Source: Verticillium longisporum (lineage: Eukaryota > Ascomycota > Sordariomycetes > Glomerellales > Plectosphaerellaceae). From it: a DNA stretch of 64,000 bases. Below the pieces are notes generated by a model. It ran no database searches. It was not told the DNA's origin and was given only the letters and a program-made list of their open reading frames with translations. The translations under genes were made by a program, and so were the position numbers. This document shows, piece after piece, positions 1-10,400 of this stretch. Positions within the stretch are counted from its first letter, which is position 1, and each line of letters begins with the position of its first letter. The stretch is from assembly GCA_019188255.1 (NCBI GenBank), contig JAETXT010000013.1, positions 1,426,001 through 1,490,000 of the forward strand, in the 5' to 3' direction.

Positions 1-1124
1 ATCGAGGTTGCAGCGTGGCAGTGTCGTGTGCAATTGTAAGCAATATCGTCAAAGACTCAAAGGTTGTCAAGGGGTCTGAGATGCAACCGTGTTGGGCGAT
101 CTGAGCCTTGCAATCAGGAAGTTTCGGGTGATGTGGTAGAGTGAGGTAAGAAGAAGATATCAGCTGGAGTGGTCAAGCCCTTCATTTCAGCAAGTCTTTC
201 TGACTTGCGAAGGAGCGATACGTGAATGAAGTATGCCGATAAGATGCCACAACTCCAATGTGAATGGGTTCGAAGCATTCACCGAACTTCTATGAGATTG
301 ACCGAGCATATTGCTAACAATTAGCTGCAAGATATCGAGGTTTAGCAACGCCCTCAAGCACATTCAACCATGGCACGTGACTGTCTTCTCGCTTGCCATT
401 TCTGAAGAGTCAAAGGTGTCTTCAAAGGATTGATGAGGTCCTCATGAGACTGCTGGATAGCAGCTTAGTGGCACGCTTGACTACAGGCTTCTTAAATGTC
501 TGTAACACTGTCATATGACACAATCTCGGTCCTTGACTCAAGAGCTATTAGGATAGAGGCAGATTATATTAAGAGCAATCGGTGACAGGCATATAACCCA
601 GTTCCAATAACACACATCATTGCCTGGAACTAGCATGTTTTCGTCAATGGAGATCTTCCACTCATTGACCCGTCAATGGGTTAAACAGTTATGGGCACGG
701 GACCAGCAGGTTGTTCCCAATGGAGTATCTCTTGTAATGGATGAGGGACTCCTTGCGACTTTGCCTACCCGGTGAATGGACGTGATATCGATTCAATACG
801 GCAGCCTTGGGCACGTGCCTCAAGGTATCTGGAGGTGAACAGCCCTGGGCAACCCAAGCTTGATGGCCACGTGATACAAGACGCGTATGTGAAGCTTTTG
901 GTAGGCACGCCAAAATTCTGAACTGACTTTTACACCTGCATAAACACATCCCAGGTCTTTGCCATCAAGGTCTCCAACACTCCGACATAAAACAACCGCA
1001 AACCAGTTCTTCGTCTTCAAGGTGGCCATCCTCGTCTTTCTTCATTTTCCGCTCTTCCTTTATCATACTTGTCTTCATCCTTTCTTTTGCCTTGAGAAAT
1101 CGCGGCCAAGCCCAGCCCAGCACC
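1..1124. other. Intergenic, no gene seen
   Basis: No ORF here has a recognisable domain and no tRNA or repeat stands out. The last ~90 bases (about 1030-1090) are a pyrimidine-rich tract typical of fungal core promoters and 5' leaders, and probably belong to the gene starting at 1125. Confidence 0.5.
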
Positions 1125-3176
1125 ATGTCCGCGTTGACGCACGACGTCCCGTGCGTTCCAAGCCGTTTGGAAAGCCTTCCAAACGAGCTCTTACACCTCA
1201 TTCTCGACTTTCTCCCCTCGCACTGTTATTGGCGGTTCGCTTTAACCAATTCAAAACTCAAGAGCCGCCTTGTTCCGATCCTTTTGGGAAGCTCGAAGCT
1301 CGGCCGCAGAGATGAGCTTGTTCAGATGGCCGCTCAGTTCGGTTACAATCACTTGCTGACCACGGCCCTTTCCTTCGGACCACCGAAGACCACTCTCACG
1401 ACAAGCACGGTTATTCGCTGCTTCTATTACTATGCCCGTGGCCGACAGCGTCCTGCTGGGTTCGCCGCTTTGGCCGAAGACACTCTTCCAGCCAGCACAC
1501 TCAACATGGCCCTGACGAACGGTTTGGGCGCGTTTTCAATCCCCGTCATCCGCACCCTTCTTGCTGCTGGTGCCGATGACTGCACATCGCGTGTCTGGCG
1601 GAACAAATATTGCATGGAGTACCATATCGCTCTTGCCGAGCGTACACCCTTGCACGTCGTGGATAACATTCACGTTCTTGCCGTCTTACTCGAACCGGGC
1701 TCGAACTGTCTGCGCTTTCTCGACACAGTCAGCTTCACACGGTGGCCCACCCCCCTTGCAACAGCTATTGCTTCCCGCCGCTCGTTTGAGTTTATCAAGA
1801 TGCTCATCGACGCCGGTGCAGATGCCAGTGGTCCCCATCCCAACTATGCCACCGAACAAGAAATCATCAATGTCTATAACGAAGAAGGAGTCGAGTACGA
1901 CACCCGCTTCAGAGGCAACCTCGAAAGGGCGTTTGATGGCCACTGGCTCGGCGTGCCAGGGGATGCATACTGGTTGACGCACTTTGAGATTGCCTGTCTC
2001 TTCGGCCGCTTTGAGACAGCCGAGCTCCTCCTCCAGTCCGGCGCCTCCATCTTCGACTGCACCCGAGACAACGGTCCCCTGCGTGCCCTCGAAACGGCCA
2101 TCCGCGCCTCCAACGCCTCCGGCGACGACCGCTGCGGCATGGCCTTTGTCGACCTCTTCGTGCGTAACGGCCTGGAGACTCACATCAATTCACCCCTGCT
2201 CATGGCCACGCAGTGGTTTGTCAGCGAGGCCGTCTTTATGCGCATACTCACCTGGGGCGTGAATCCCATGGTGTCTTATCTGTACCAGCACGGCGTAACG
2301 TCCCTGGCACGCTTTCTCGTCACCAACCAGAACATGTTCGGCCCAGACTCCATCACGGCCGCCGAGCGAACCCGTCTCCGCTGCATCAAGTCCAACGCTC
2401 TCCTCGTCTGCGCTATGACTGCCGGCGACGCCGAGGGCTTCTGCCGTCGGTGGGCCATCAGCGAGGGCCTCCTCATCTTGGAGTGGGGCTTCCAGGCCGG
2501 CTTCCACCCATCGCAACGCCGCTCAGGCGCCGTCCTCGCCGTCAACGGCATGGTGGAGCTGTTCGACCGGAACCTCGACCACATCCCCATCTGGCCCAAG
2601 CTCTTCTTCGAGAGCCGCGAGACCTGCCCCTACGTCGGCACGCTGCACCATGTCGTCGAGGCGGTGGAGCTCCTCCTCAAGAGCGGCATGACGGTCAAGA
2701 GGGACCGGTACGGCCGCACGCCGCTGCACTACGCCCTGCGCATCAACAGGCTCCCCGTCTATCCCATCCTGTGGTCCATCGTCATGCCCGATGTCGATGC
2801 CGAAGACATGCAGGCCATTTTGAATTGGAGAAGGGTGGCGCTCACGACGCCCCTTACATACCAATACTTTTCGGGCCAGGACTACAGACACATGGAAGTC
2901 AAGCGCGACAACAACATGATCCGCATTATTAGAGCTCTTCTCCGGGCCGGTGTGCCTGTTGGCACCAAGGACCACAGGGGTCAGACGTTTTGGGACTACG
3001 CGCATCGGTCAGGCTGGGACGAGGTTTGGCAGCGCGCTCTGGAAGGTGAGGGTTTGTATGAGAATGTACAGGATGATGGCATGCAAGACATCAGCCAGGA
3101 GAGCAATGGCATGCAAAACGACAGCACGGACAATGACAGCACACAAAGCAGCAACATGCATGAGCATAGCATGTAG
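1125..3176 (+). CDS. F-box protein with ankyrin-like repeats
   Basis: Intronless gene for a 683-residue protein. The ATG at 1125 (context CACCATGTCC) was chosen; the ORF continues upstream only through non-ATG codons. Residues ~18-45 read LPNELLHLILDFLPSH, an F-box, which in known proteins recruits Skp1 of an SCF ubiquitin ligase. Downstream are degenerate ankyrin motifs such as IRTLLAAGADD, IKMLIDAGADASGP, TAELLLQSGASI, GRTPLHYALRIN and IRALLRAGVPVGTKDHRGQTFWDYA. From family knowledge it would be a substrate adaptor, with the ankyrin part binding the target; the target is unknown. The last ~35 residues are Asp/Ser/Asn/Met/His-rich and merge at DNA level into a minisatellite that continues past the stop at 3174-3176. 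This suggests the C-terminus was shaped by repeat slippage and early termination. Confident on the class, not on the role. Confidence 0.85.
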   Translation: MSALTHDVPCVPSRLESLPNELLHLILDFLPSHCYWRFALTNSKLKSRLVPILLGSSKLGRRDELVQMAAQFGYNHLLTTALSFGPPKTTLTTSTVIRCFYYYARGRQRPAGFAALAEDTLPASTLNMALTNGLGAFSIPVIRTLLAAGADDCTSRVWRNKYCMEYHIALAERTPLHVVDNIHVLAVLLEPGSNCLRFLDTVSFTRWPTPLATAIASRRSFEFIKMLIDAGADASGPHPNYATEQEIINVYNEEGVEYDTRFRGNLERAFDGHWLGVPGDAYWLTHFEIACLFGRFETAELLLQSGASIFDCTRDNGPLRALETAIRASNASGDDRCGMAFVDLFVRNGLETHINSPLLMATQWFVSEAVFMRILTWGVNPMVSYLYQHGVTSLARFLVTNQNMFGPDSITAAERTRLRCIKSNALLVCAMTAGDAEGFCRRWAISEGLLILEWGFQAGFHPSQRRSGAVLAVNGMVELFDRNLDHIPIWPKLFFESRETCPYVGTLHHVVEAVELLLKSGMTVKRDRYGRTPLHYALRINRLPVYPILWSIVMPDVDAEDMQAILNWRRVALTTPLTYQYFSGQDYRHMEVKRDNNMIRIIRALLRAGVPVGTKDHRGQTFWDYAHRSGWDEVWQRALEGEGLYENVQDDGMQDISQESNGMQNDSTDNDSTQSSNMHEHSM

Positions 3177-3275
3177 AGCTGCGACATGCATTCAACAACA
3201 TGCATACAACGACAAGCACAACGACGATGTGCATAGCAAAGACATACATGGAAACAACGTACATAACGACAGTTA

Positions 3276-3382
3276 CATCACGACGACAGTTACATCACGA
3301 CGACATGCATCACGACGACATGCATCACGACAACATGCATCACAGCGACATGCATCACAGCGACATGCATCACGATGACATG
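3276..3382. repeat. 15-bp minisatellite (CATCACGACGACATG)
   Basis: Six consecutive 15-bp units lie at 3293-3382, preceded by a 17-bp variant at 3276-3292. Units differ at the GAC/AGC/GAT positions. Degenerate relatives (GACATGCAT, AACATGCAT) extend back into the 3' end of the F-box/ankyrin gene from about 3080. As 15 is a multiple of three the tract stays open and would read MHHDD repeats in one frame. The rest of 3177-3683 shows no gene. Confidence 0.85.
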
Positions 3383-3683
3383 CAGAGCAATGGCATACAT
3401 GGCAAGGACAGGGGGCATACGGAATAGTATAAGCAGAGTGCTTTCGAGGACGCAGGACTCAATGAGCTGATGGCAGCTCAGATTGCTTCTACATGATGAT
3501 TGTTATGATTTGAATGAATAGCACACAACAACCAGCAGTACACAAACAAAACTGCATTTGCACCCTTCAGGTGCTATGTAAAATAGTCAAGGCCGCAACT
3601 AGCAGACAGTACTGAATCATCCATCAGGCATCAATTCTCAGGCTGAGTGAAGATCCAGGTGACCACGCTATCTGACAGGCTGA

Positions 3684-5237
3684 TTATTCGTGATGAAGAC
3701 CAGTATTGCTGCTCTGCTTCACTCTGGGGATCAAGACCCAAGAAATCGTCATGCACGCGAAGAGAGCAACCAGCATGGGCTGCAGAACACCAACGCTGTA
3801 CCGTAAAGCCAACGCACCTGTGATGATGGGAAAGAACGCACCGCCCATCTGTGCAAAGAGGAAGACGAAGGAGAGGGCCGTTGACTGGATTTCGTGGGGG
3901 AAGAGCTTCGACCCGATGGAAATGCCCTGCATCGATTGTCAGTAGGTGGACTTTGACGTGGAAAATAAAAGGATTGAACGCACGGTCGCAAACAATGGTC
4001 CCGTAAAGAAACCAACCAAACTGACAGCCACCGAAGCAGCAACAATGTGCGGCACCCTAACAACATCAGTACCACGAAGTTTCTGAAGACGGCGTTGACA
4101 AAGCACTTACAGCCAAAACACCAGCTGGAACCCAAGAGCCAGAACGCAGTAGATGAACACCATCCTGCGCTCTCCAAGCCTGAATGTTGGCTCTGCGAGC
4201 AGAATACGGCCGAGCAGACCACCGCCGCTAAAGCCAGCGGGGACGTATCCCATGTGGGCCAGGTTGCCATCGCGGACCTCCACCAGGAACTCGACGATCC
4301 AGCCGACAGCCGTCAGGACGCCGCCAATGTAGAAGAAGAAGAAGGCACTGATGACCCAGACGGACTTGTTAGAGAGTGTCTCCTTGACCAGCTGAGCTGC
4401 TCCCTTTGTAGGCTCGCTTGTGCTTCCAGCCTCGGCGTTTGGCGTGTTGTTCGCACCCGAGCGCGGTCTGCCTCGGAAGTGTATCGTGTCCCGGAAGGCA
4501 TAGCATGTGAGTGCCAGGTTTCCTACGCCAAGAGCCAGCGGAAAGGTATAGTAGAGATACCAGTACGACGTCGTGCCGGCAGAGGCAACGGCGGTGGCTA
4601 TAAAGGGGGCGACAAAGCAGCCGGCCATGTACATGGCGTGGATGAAGGCAAGCCATCGATGGGCACCCTTCGCGCCGGCCACGTATGTGTTGCAGCCGGT
4701 ATCCTGATAGGCCTGTCCGAGGCAGACGACGGCGAATGTGATGCAAAAGAAGGGGAACGGAGGTTTCCAGGAACGCAGGGCATGGGCCACGACCTGGAGA
4801 GCTGCGCCAAAAACGAGAAGACCCCCTAGGCCGAACCGTTGGGTCAAGTACGTGTTTGTGAAGGCCGCGAAGAGCCATCCGAGGAAGTTGGCGCCGTAAC
4901 TGAAGTCCAATGAATGCTTGTTCCGTTAAGCACCAGGGTCAATGCGAACGTACACGATAGAGGCGACGGCTGTGCTGAGCTCGTAGTCGCGGATGAAGTA
5001 TGGGACTAGGGCACCAATGCTTCCATCGTTGGTACCTGAGACGAAGAAAGAAACGCCGGCCGCCAGCAGCTTGAGTTTCGTCGCACGACTGAGGCCTTGA
5101 GGTTCCTCCTCGCCAATTGCCTGGGTTCGATGTTCGGTTGGGGCAAGACGGGGTGAAGATGGCTTTGATGGGTTGGCAGAGAGGTCGTGGGAGCCATGGA
5201 CCTGCACGGGCTCGAGCTCAATCGTTGTCGTCGCCAT
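3684..5237 (-). CDS. MFS transporter, BSC6/FucP-like
   Basis: Four exons in transcript order: 4954-5237, 4111-4899, 3984-4056 and 3684-3926. They join in phase to 462 residues. Introns are 54, 54 and 57 nt, with donors GTACGT, GTAAGT and GTGCGT. The protein has a ~55-residue hydrophilic N-terminus, then FFVSGTNDGSIGALVPYFI and a series of membrane helices, ending with MGGAFFPIITGALALRYSVG and a short soluble tail. Layout and the DGSIGALVPY motif match fungal 12-helix MFS proteins related to yeast BSC6, which include sugar-type and uncharacterised permeases; substrate is unknown. A palindromic CCGGA-C-TCCGG element lies ~185 bp upstream of the start and is shared in related form with the 19-24 kb genes. 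Confident on fold, low on substrate. Confidence 0.9.
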
Positions 5238-5420
5238 GGCAGAAGAGTAGTGGATGAATCTGGATCATTTGTGATGTCGAAGGAGTCTGGGACAGAAATA
5301 TATCAACTGTCAGATGGCACGGGATCGAGACGCTGGGGTGAGCCGAGCGGAGTCTGGGGGAGGAGCGGGCCTGCCTGGTTGGGCTGCCCCGTCCCATCAT
5401 AGGCTGGCGCTAGCGGAGAT

Positions 5421-5434
5421 TCCCCGGACTCCGG
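5421..5434. promoter_or_regulatory. TCCCCGGA element with CCGGA-N-TCCGG palindrome
   Basis: TCCCCGGA sits at 5421-5428; the inverted pair CCGGA-C-TCCGG covers 5424-5434. It is 184-191 bp upstream of the MFS start at 5237. Paired CGG half-sites are typical Zn2Cys6 targets. The role is inferred from recurrence at three other promoters (19841, 21362, 24443). Confidence 0.4.
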
Positions 5435-5562
5435 GTACTCTTCGGCTGTGGAGGCATGCATCTGATGAATTGGGAAACGATGTGGGAGACACGGGCATCG
5501 AATCGACGGGCCGATGGGCCGTGGGTGCTGGGGCAAGAAGAATCTTGTCGTCTGTTCCAGAT

Positions 5563-5612
5563 AATGAGATGTCACGAGATGATGAGATGTCACGAGATGA
5601 TGAGATGTCACG
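5563..5612. repeat. 18-bp tandem repeat, ~2.8 copies
   Basis: Units GATGAGATGTCACGAGAT at 5563-5580 (first base A), 5581-5598 and a partial copy at 5599-5612. The unit length keeps frames open on both strands; no gene is supported here. Confidence 0.8.
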
Positions 5613-7462
5613 GCTATCCATTCAAATGTGGATTGGTGGCGTCCAATTTTGAAATGACCCTCCGCGATGGTTACCAATTACCAAGTCAAGGTACCTAAGG
5701 TAAATACCTACCTGAGAAAGCTGTCTTAACTTGATAGTAGTCCACAATCCACTCCGGCGGATACCGGTGTCAGTCTCGGGATCCTGACGATGATGATGAC
5801 ACTGATGTGGCTCGATGGCCTGCGGGTACGAACTGTCTGTCCTGTGGAACTGGGGATAGTTTGCTAAACGCTGAGACGACGGACAGGTCTGCCAGCGGAA
5901 TCTTGACAGCTTGCTCCTGATGTGCCTCTGCCCAGTGATACAAAGGGCATGCCTTGATTGTAGTTGAGTTTGATATGGGACTGTTGATGGCGGATTGGAG
6001 ATGGGTGATGGATTGGTGATGGGCTTGACGGACTGGAAACTGGTAATGAACTTGGAATCCGGTGATGAACTTGATGACGGACTCATCATGGGCTGGGAAA
6101 TGTGGGCAGGGAGATGACTTTGATGGGGACTCTGTCGATGGACGATGGACAGCTGTCTGCTTTGGGGCCAGTACGTGTTCTCAGACCTCCGTCTCTTCGT
6201 CTAACGACGGCAGACAGACATCTGATGATAACTGGTATCGTATCTTTGATGGAAAAAATCTGAATAGTATTATGGAGCGACCGAACGCACAGTTGCTACC
6301 ATTGTTGGGGACCTCACGTTGGGGGCACATCCGAGTATGGTGAAATGGTTGAAGCTATCTAAGACTGTTTGTGTCGGGACGACACCCTTATGAACTGAGG
6401 TGGAGTGCTCTAGCCCTAGGACTCTGGCGGGGTCCCAGTCCGCCAAGAGCCCTGGGCCAGAGCACCTTTCACGGGTGCCCCCAACACAGGTAGGTATCAA
6501 GGTACTTGCCTATGGCGTGAGACAGACCACGTGACCTTAACCTGCTTACCAAGACAACTTGTTTCGCTTGCCAGTGCATGATGGAGCCTCGTGCCCCTGA
6601 AGAAAACAGACTCCGCATGAACACCAGTCCAAGCAAGACAACGTATAAGGCAATGCAGATATTAAGAAACGACATGATCATCAGTATCTACCGTAAGCGA
6701 GAATTGTCGGCAATTGGCTGAGAAGAACCAGCAAAATCGCTCAATGGCCCGAACCAAAACATCGATCCCGAGAAGACTGATTCGGCGGTCATTGCCTCAA
6801 CCTTTCGAGGTGCACCTGATGCACCGAGTAATGGACCAGCCTTTTCCAGGCTGCAGCATTCGACACTGGAAGACGAAAAGGTTAAATCGTTCTCCTTCAG
6901 CCTTCAGGGCATTTTTAAGTATACCTGTTCGAGTCAGGCCACCCGTTGTAGAATGCAGCGGGGCCCGCTCTTTCAGCGCTTCGACAACACCATGGACAGA
7001 TTTGGCCCCTTTTTCCCAGGCAGCCGCATTAAGTCTTTGACGATCCACAAGCGCATGCCGGCATGCCCCGTCGGCCAGCCTCAGAACACCCACTCATCCG
7101 CCGTACAATTCGGCTGCCTGCTACACCCATCGTCTCCCTTGCCCATACGAGCCTACTAGTCGCCAGGACAAAAGCTTCCACACGTTCACTGCAACTTGCA
7201 GTGCCGCCCGCCGTGCCGAGCCCCTCTGAACGCTTGAGGCTGGGCCATCTTTTGTCCTGACTGGCTCGCATCAAGTTGTGGTATGCATAAGTCATAGCGC
7301 CGAGGTCGAAAATGTGTTTAGAAGCGACTCCTCCCTTAAGTTGGCCGTCTGTTGTTCAACCTCATCTTCCTCGTTCGTTTTGCTCGGTACAGTTTGACAG
7401 TGACTCCTCATGTGCGCCTGAAGTTCATTCTGCATCGGTTTTTGCTTTCTGCAGCTGTCATC

Positions 7463-10400
7463 ATGTCTTCAGGCATTCGGCTCTGGGTCCGACAGACCCA
7501 GGCCTTGACCAACAAGATCTTCCTCATTACACTAAAGCGACATTTACTTTCGACTTTGATACGAGCTCTCGTCATTCCTATTCTAGTTGTCTCTCTGACA
7601 TTGGGACTCCAAAAGTCCACATCATCAGGCAACAGGTTTGGCGTCGGCAGCCCGTCACCCGCTGTGACACTATCCGACGTCATCCCTAACAACGCGAAAC
7701 TCTTCTTCATCCAGTCCGCCGACGCAGGTAGCGATGTCTCGGCAGCCATCAAGACCATCACCGATTCCCTCACGAGGAAGCCGATCGTGCAGGTCCTACA
7801 GAGCGACGACGAGCTGGAGCAAAAGTGTCCGACAGACATCAACGGCCGCACAGACTGCTACGCCGCCGTCACCTTCAACGATTCCCCCCTCAGCAGCAAC
7901 GGCGCCAATCAGTGGAACTATACCCTCCGCGTCAGTTCCTCCAAAGTCCCCTCCGGCTTTAATGTCTTCAAGTCGAACAAGGCGGCAAAGAATCCCTATA
8001 CTCCGCTGCAGCTTGCCGTGGATCAGGCCATCACCAACTCGACGACCGTTCCGGATATGTTCATGTATACGCGGACGACACCGGATGATGATGCCACCCA
8101 AAGGCGCAAAGACCTCATCAGCGGCATGTTTTCGGGGCTCAATGTCGTGTGTTTCATCAGCATGCTCTCTCTCGTCTATCACATGGTCGGCATGATAGCC
8201 GACGAGCGCGAGTCGGGCATGGCACAGCTCATAGATGTCATGGGCGGTGGTGCTGCTGCCGCTCGCGTCGTGAGCTACCTCATTGCTTTCAACATTATCT
8301 ATCTCCCTTCGTTTATCATCATGGGTGGAGGTCAGTTTTGGCAGTGACCCACGTCTCCCAGTCTCCTTCCCAACTGACCAACTCGATCAGTCTTCTCTAG
8401 TCTCCTCTTTCCATCCTCGAGCGCAGGAATCCCCATCCTCTGGCAAGTCCTTACTGGCTTGGCCCTTACCAGCTCTTGTGTTTTTGGTGCCACATTTACC
8501 GTTCGATATTCCGCCATCTGCGCTGTCGCCGCCATCGTTGGCATGGCTGTCTATGCCATGTCGATGGACACATTGAAGTACCCCATCGACTCATCAACCG
8601 CCATTGGCTTGTCCATCGTCTTTCCCAGTTGCAGCTATATCATTGTTCTCAACCTGATGGCTCGCTTTGAACGAATCGGAAGGCCGATCGATATCTTCGC
8701 ATCAACGCCTATGAACGGAATTGACATGGAGGTTGAAATGGGGATTGAAATGGCCACTATTGGAACACTCCTTGGATACCTCGTGTTCACCATTGTCGCC
8801 TTTCCTTTGGCAACCATCCTCATCGAGAGATGGACCCAGGGAATTAGCAACAAGGGTCGCAAATTCAGTGGAGGAGGCCAGGCAGATGATGGGACAGCCC
8901 TACAGGTCAAGAGCCTGACGAAAAAGTACAGTCCCCCGCTTTGGAAGCGCATCTGCTGCTGTTTCTGCTGCGGCCGGAACCGCCCCTTTGTTGCCGTGGA
9001 CAACCTGGACTTTACAAGTCAGAAGCAACAAGTCCTTTGCCTGTTAGGTATCAATGGATCAGGAAAGACAACAACCATGGACCTCATCACTGGAAGGCAG
9101 AAACCCACGAGCGGGGTGATCGAGATCAACGCCGCATCGTCACAGATTGGTAAGCCCTGTCGCTCCTCGTCCCGAGCTTGAGCACCGCTGACTTTGACAT
9201 CAGGCTTCTGCCCGCAACGAAACATACACTGGGGGGAGTTGACTGTTTTCGAACATGCCTACGTTTGGAACATGATCAAGGGAGGGTCGGCAACAACAGC
9301 AGAGCTGGAACAACTCGTCGACTCATGTGATCTGAGACATAAAATGAACAGCCAGGTTGCCACCCTGAGTGGAGGGCAAAAGCGCAAGGTGCAACTTGCA
9401 TGCATGCTTGCTGGAGGAAGCACCATTTGCCTCATGGACGAGGTGACTACTGGCATGGTAGGATGACACTGTCTTGGCATTGTAATCCGAACTAACCATG
9501 AATAGGACCCTGTCTCTCGACGAGCCATCTGGAATATCGTCCTTGCCGAGCGGTCGAGGCGATCCATGATTCTGACGACACACTTCCTCGACGAGTGTGA
9601 GGTCCTCGCCGACCAGGTTGTGGTCATCTCGCGCGGCCACCTCAAATGCCACGGGTCGCCAGCCGAGCTGAAGAACATGCACGGAGGAGGGTACCGTGTT
9701 CGCGTCCCCCAGGTCAACAATGTCCCCCAGACCAGCTACCCGATGGCTGTCTACCAGGGCGAGACGATTTATACCGTTCCGGACTCGACATCTGCCACCA
9801 GACTTCTTTCATCACTCGAGGCTGCTGGACTGTCTGACGTTTTGGTTACCGGTCCGACCATTGAAGAAGTTTTCCTTCGCGTCGCCAACGAGCCCGAAGC
9901 GCTCGAAAAGAGGGGCACAGGCCTGTCTGATCTCGCACCCTTGACCATAAGTGGCGAGGCAACTGATGGTCAGCTATCCTCCGGCACAAGCACCACGTTC
10001 CTGCAGCAGCTCATGGCACTTACGATCAAGCGTCTGACCATATTGCGAGGCAATTACTGGTGGTATATGCTGGCCTTAGTCATCGCTTTGCCGTTCTCGC
10101 CAACCTTCACCTCGATGCTGAAATCGACAGACATGGACTACAACACCGTCCCGTATGAGCTGCCTTCCTGCAGCGACTTTGAGCCATCCTTTTTCGACCT
10201 GCCGTCCGCCGTCACTCTATCGTACTACGGAAATAAGAAAGCGGGAGATGTCTCGATGATCATTGGCCCACAGTCGGCACGAGACAGTGTTTTCCGTGCC
10301 GTCGACAAGTTTCCCATCGGTCGAACGATTAATACGACGGACTTTGACTCCAAATACATTTTCCAGAATGACTACGACAGTTTCTTAAAGCGTGTCCACG

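Larger units (their letters stand above)
5238..7462. other. Long spacer before the ABC transporter
   Basis: About 2.2 kb with no convincing gene. It holds the CCCCGGA element, the 18-bp repeat, a stretch of loosely repeated GATGG/GGATT words at about 5970-6090, and GGTACCTAAGG/ACCTACCT words at 5690-5712. ORFs here have no recognisable domains. Confidence 0.5.
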
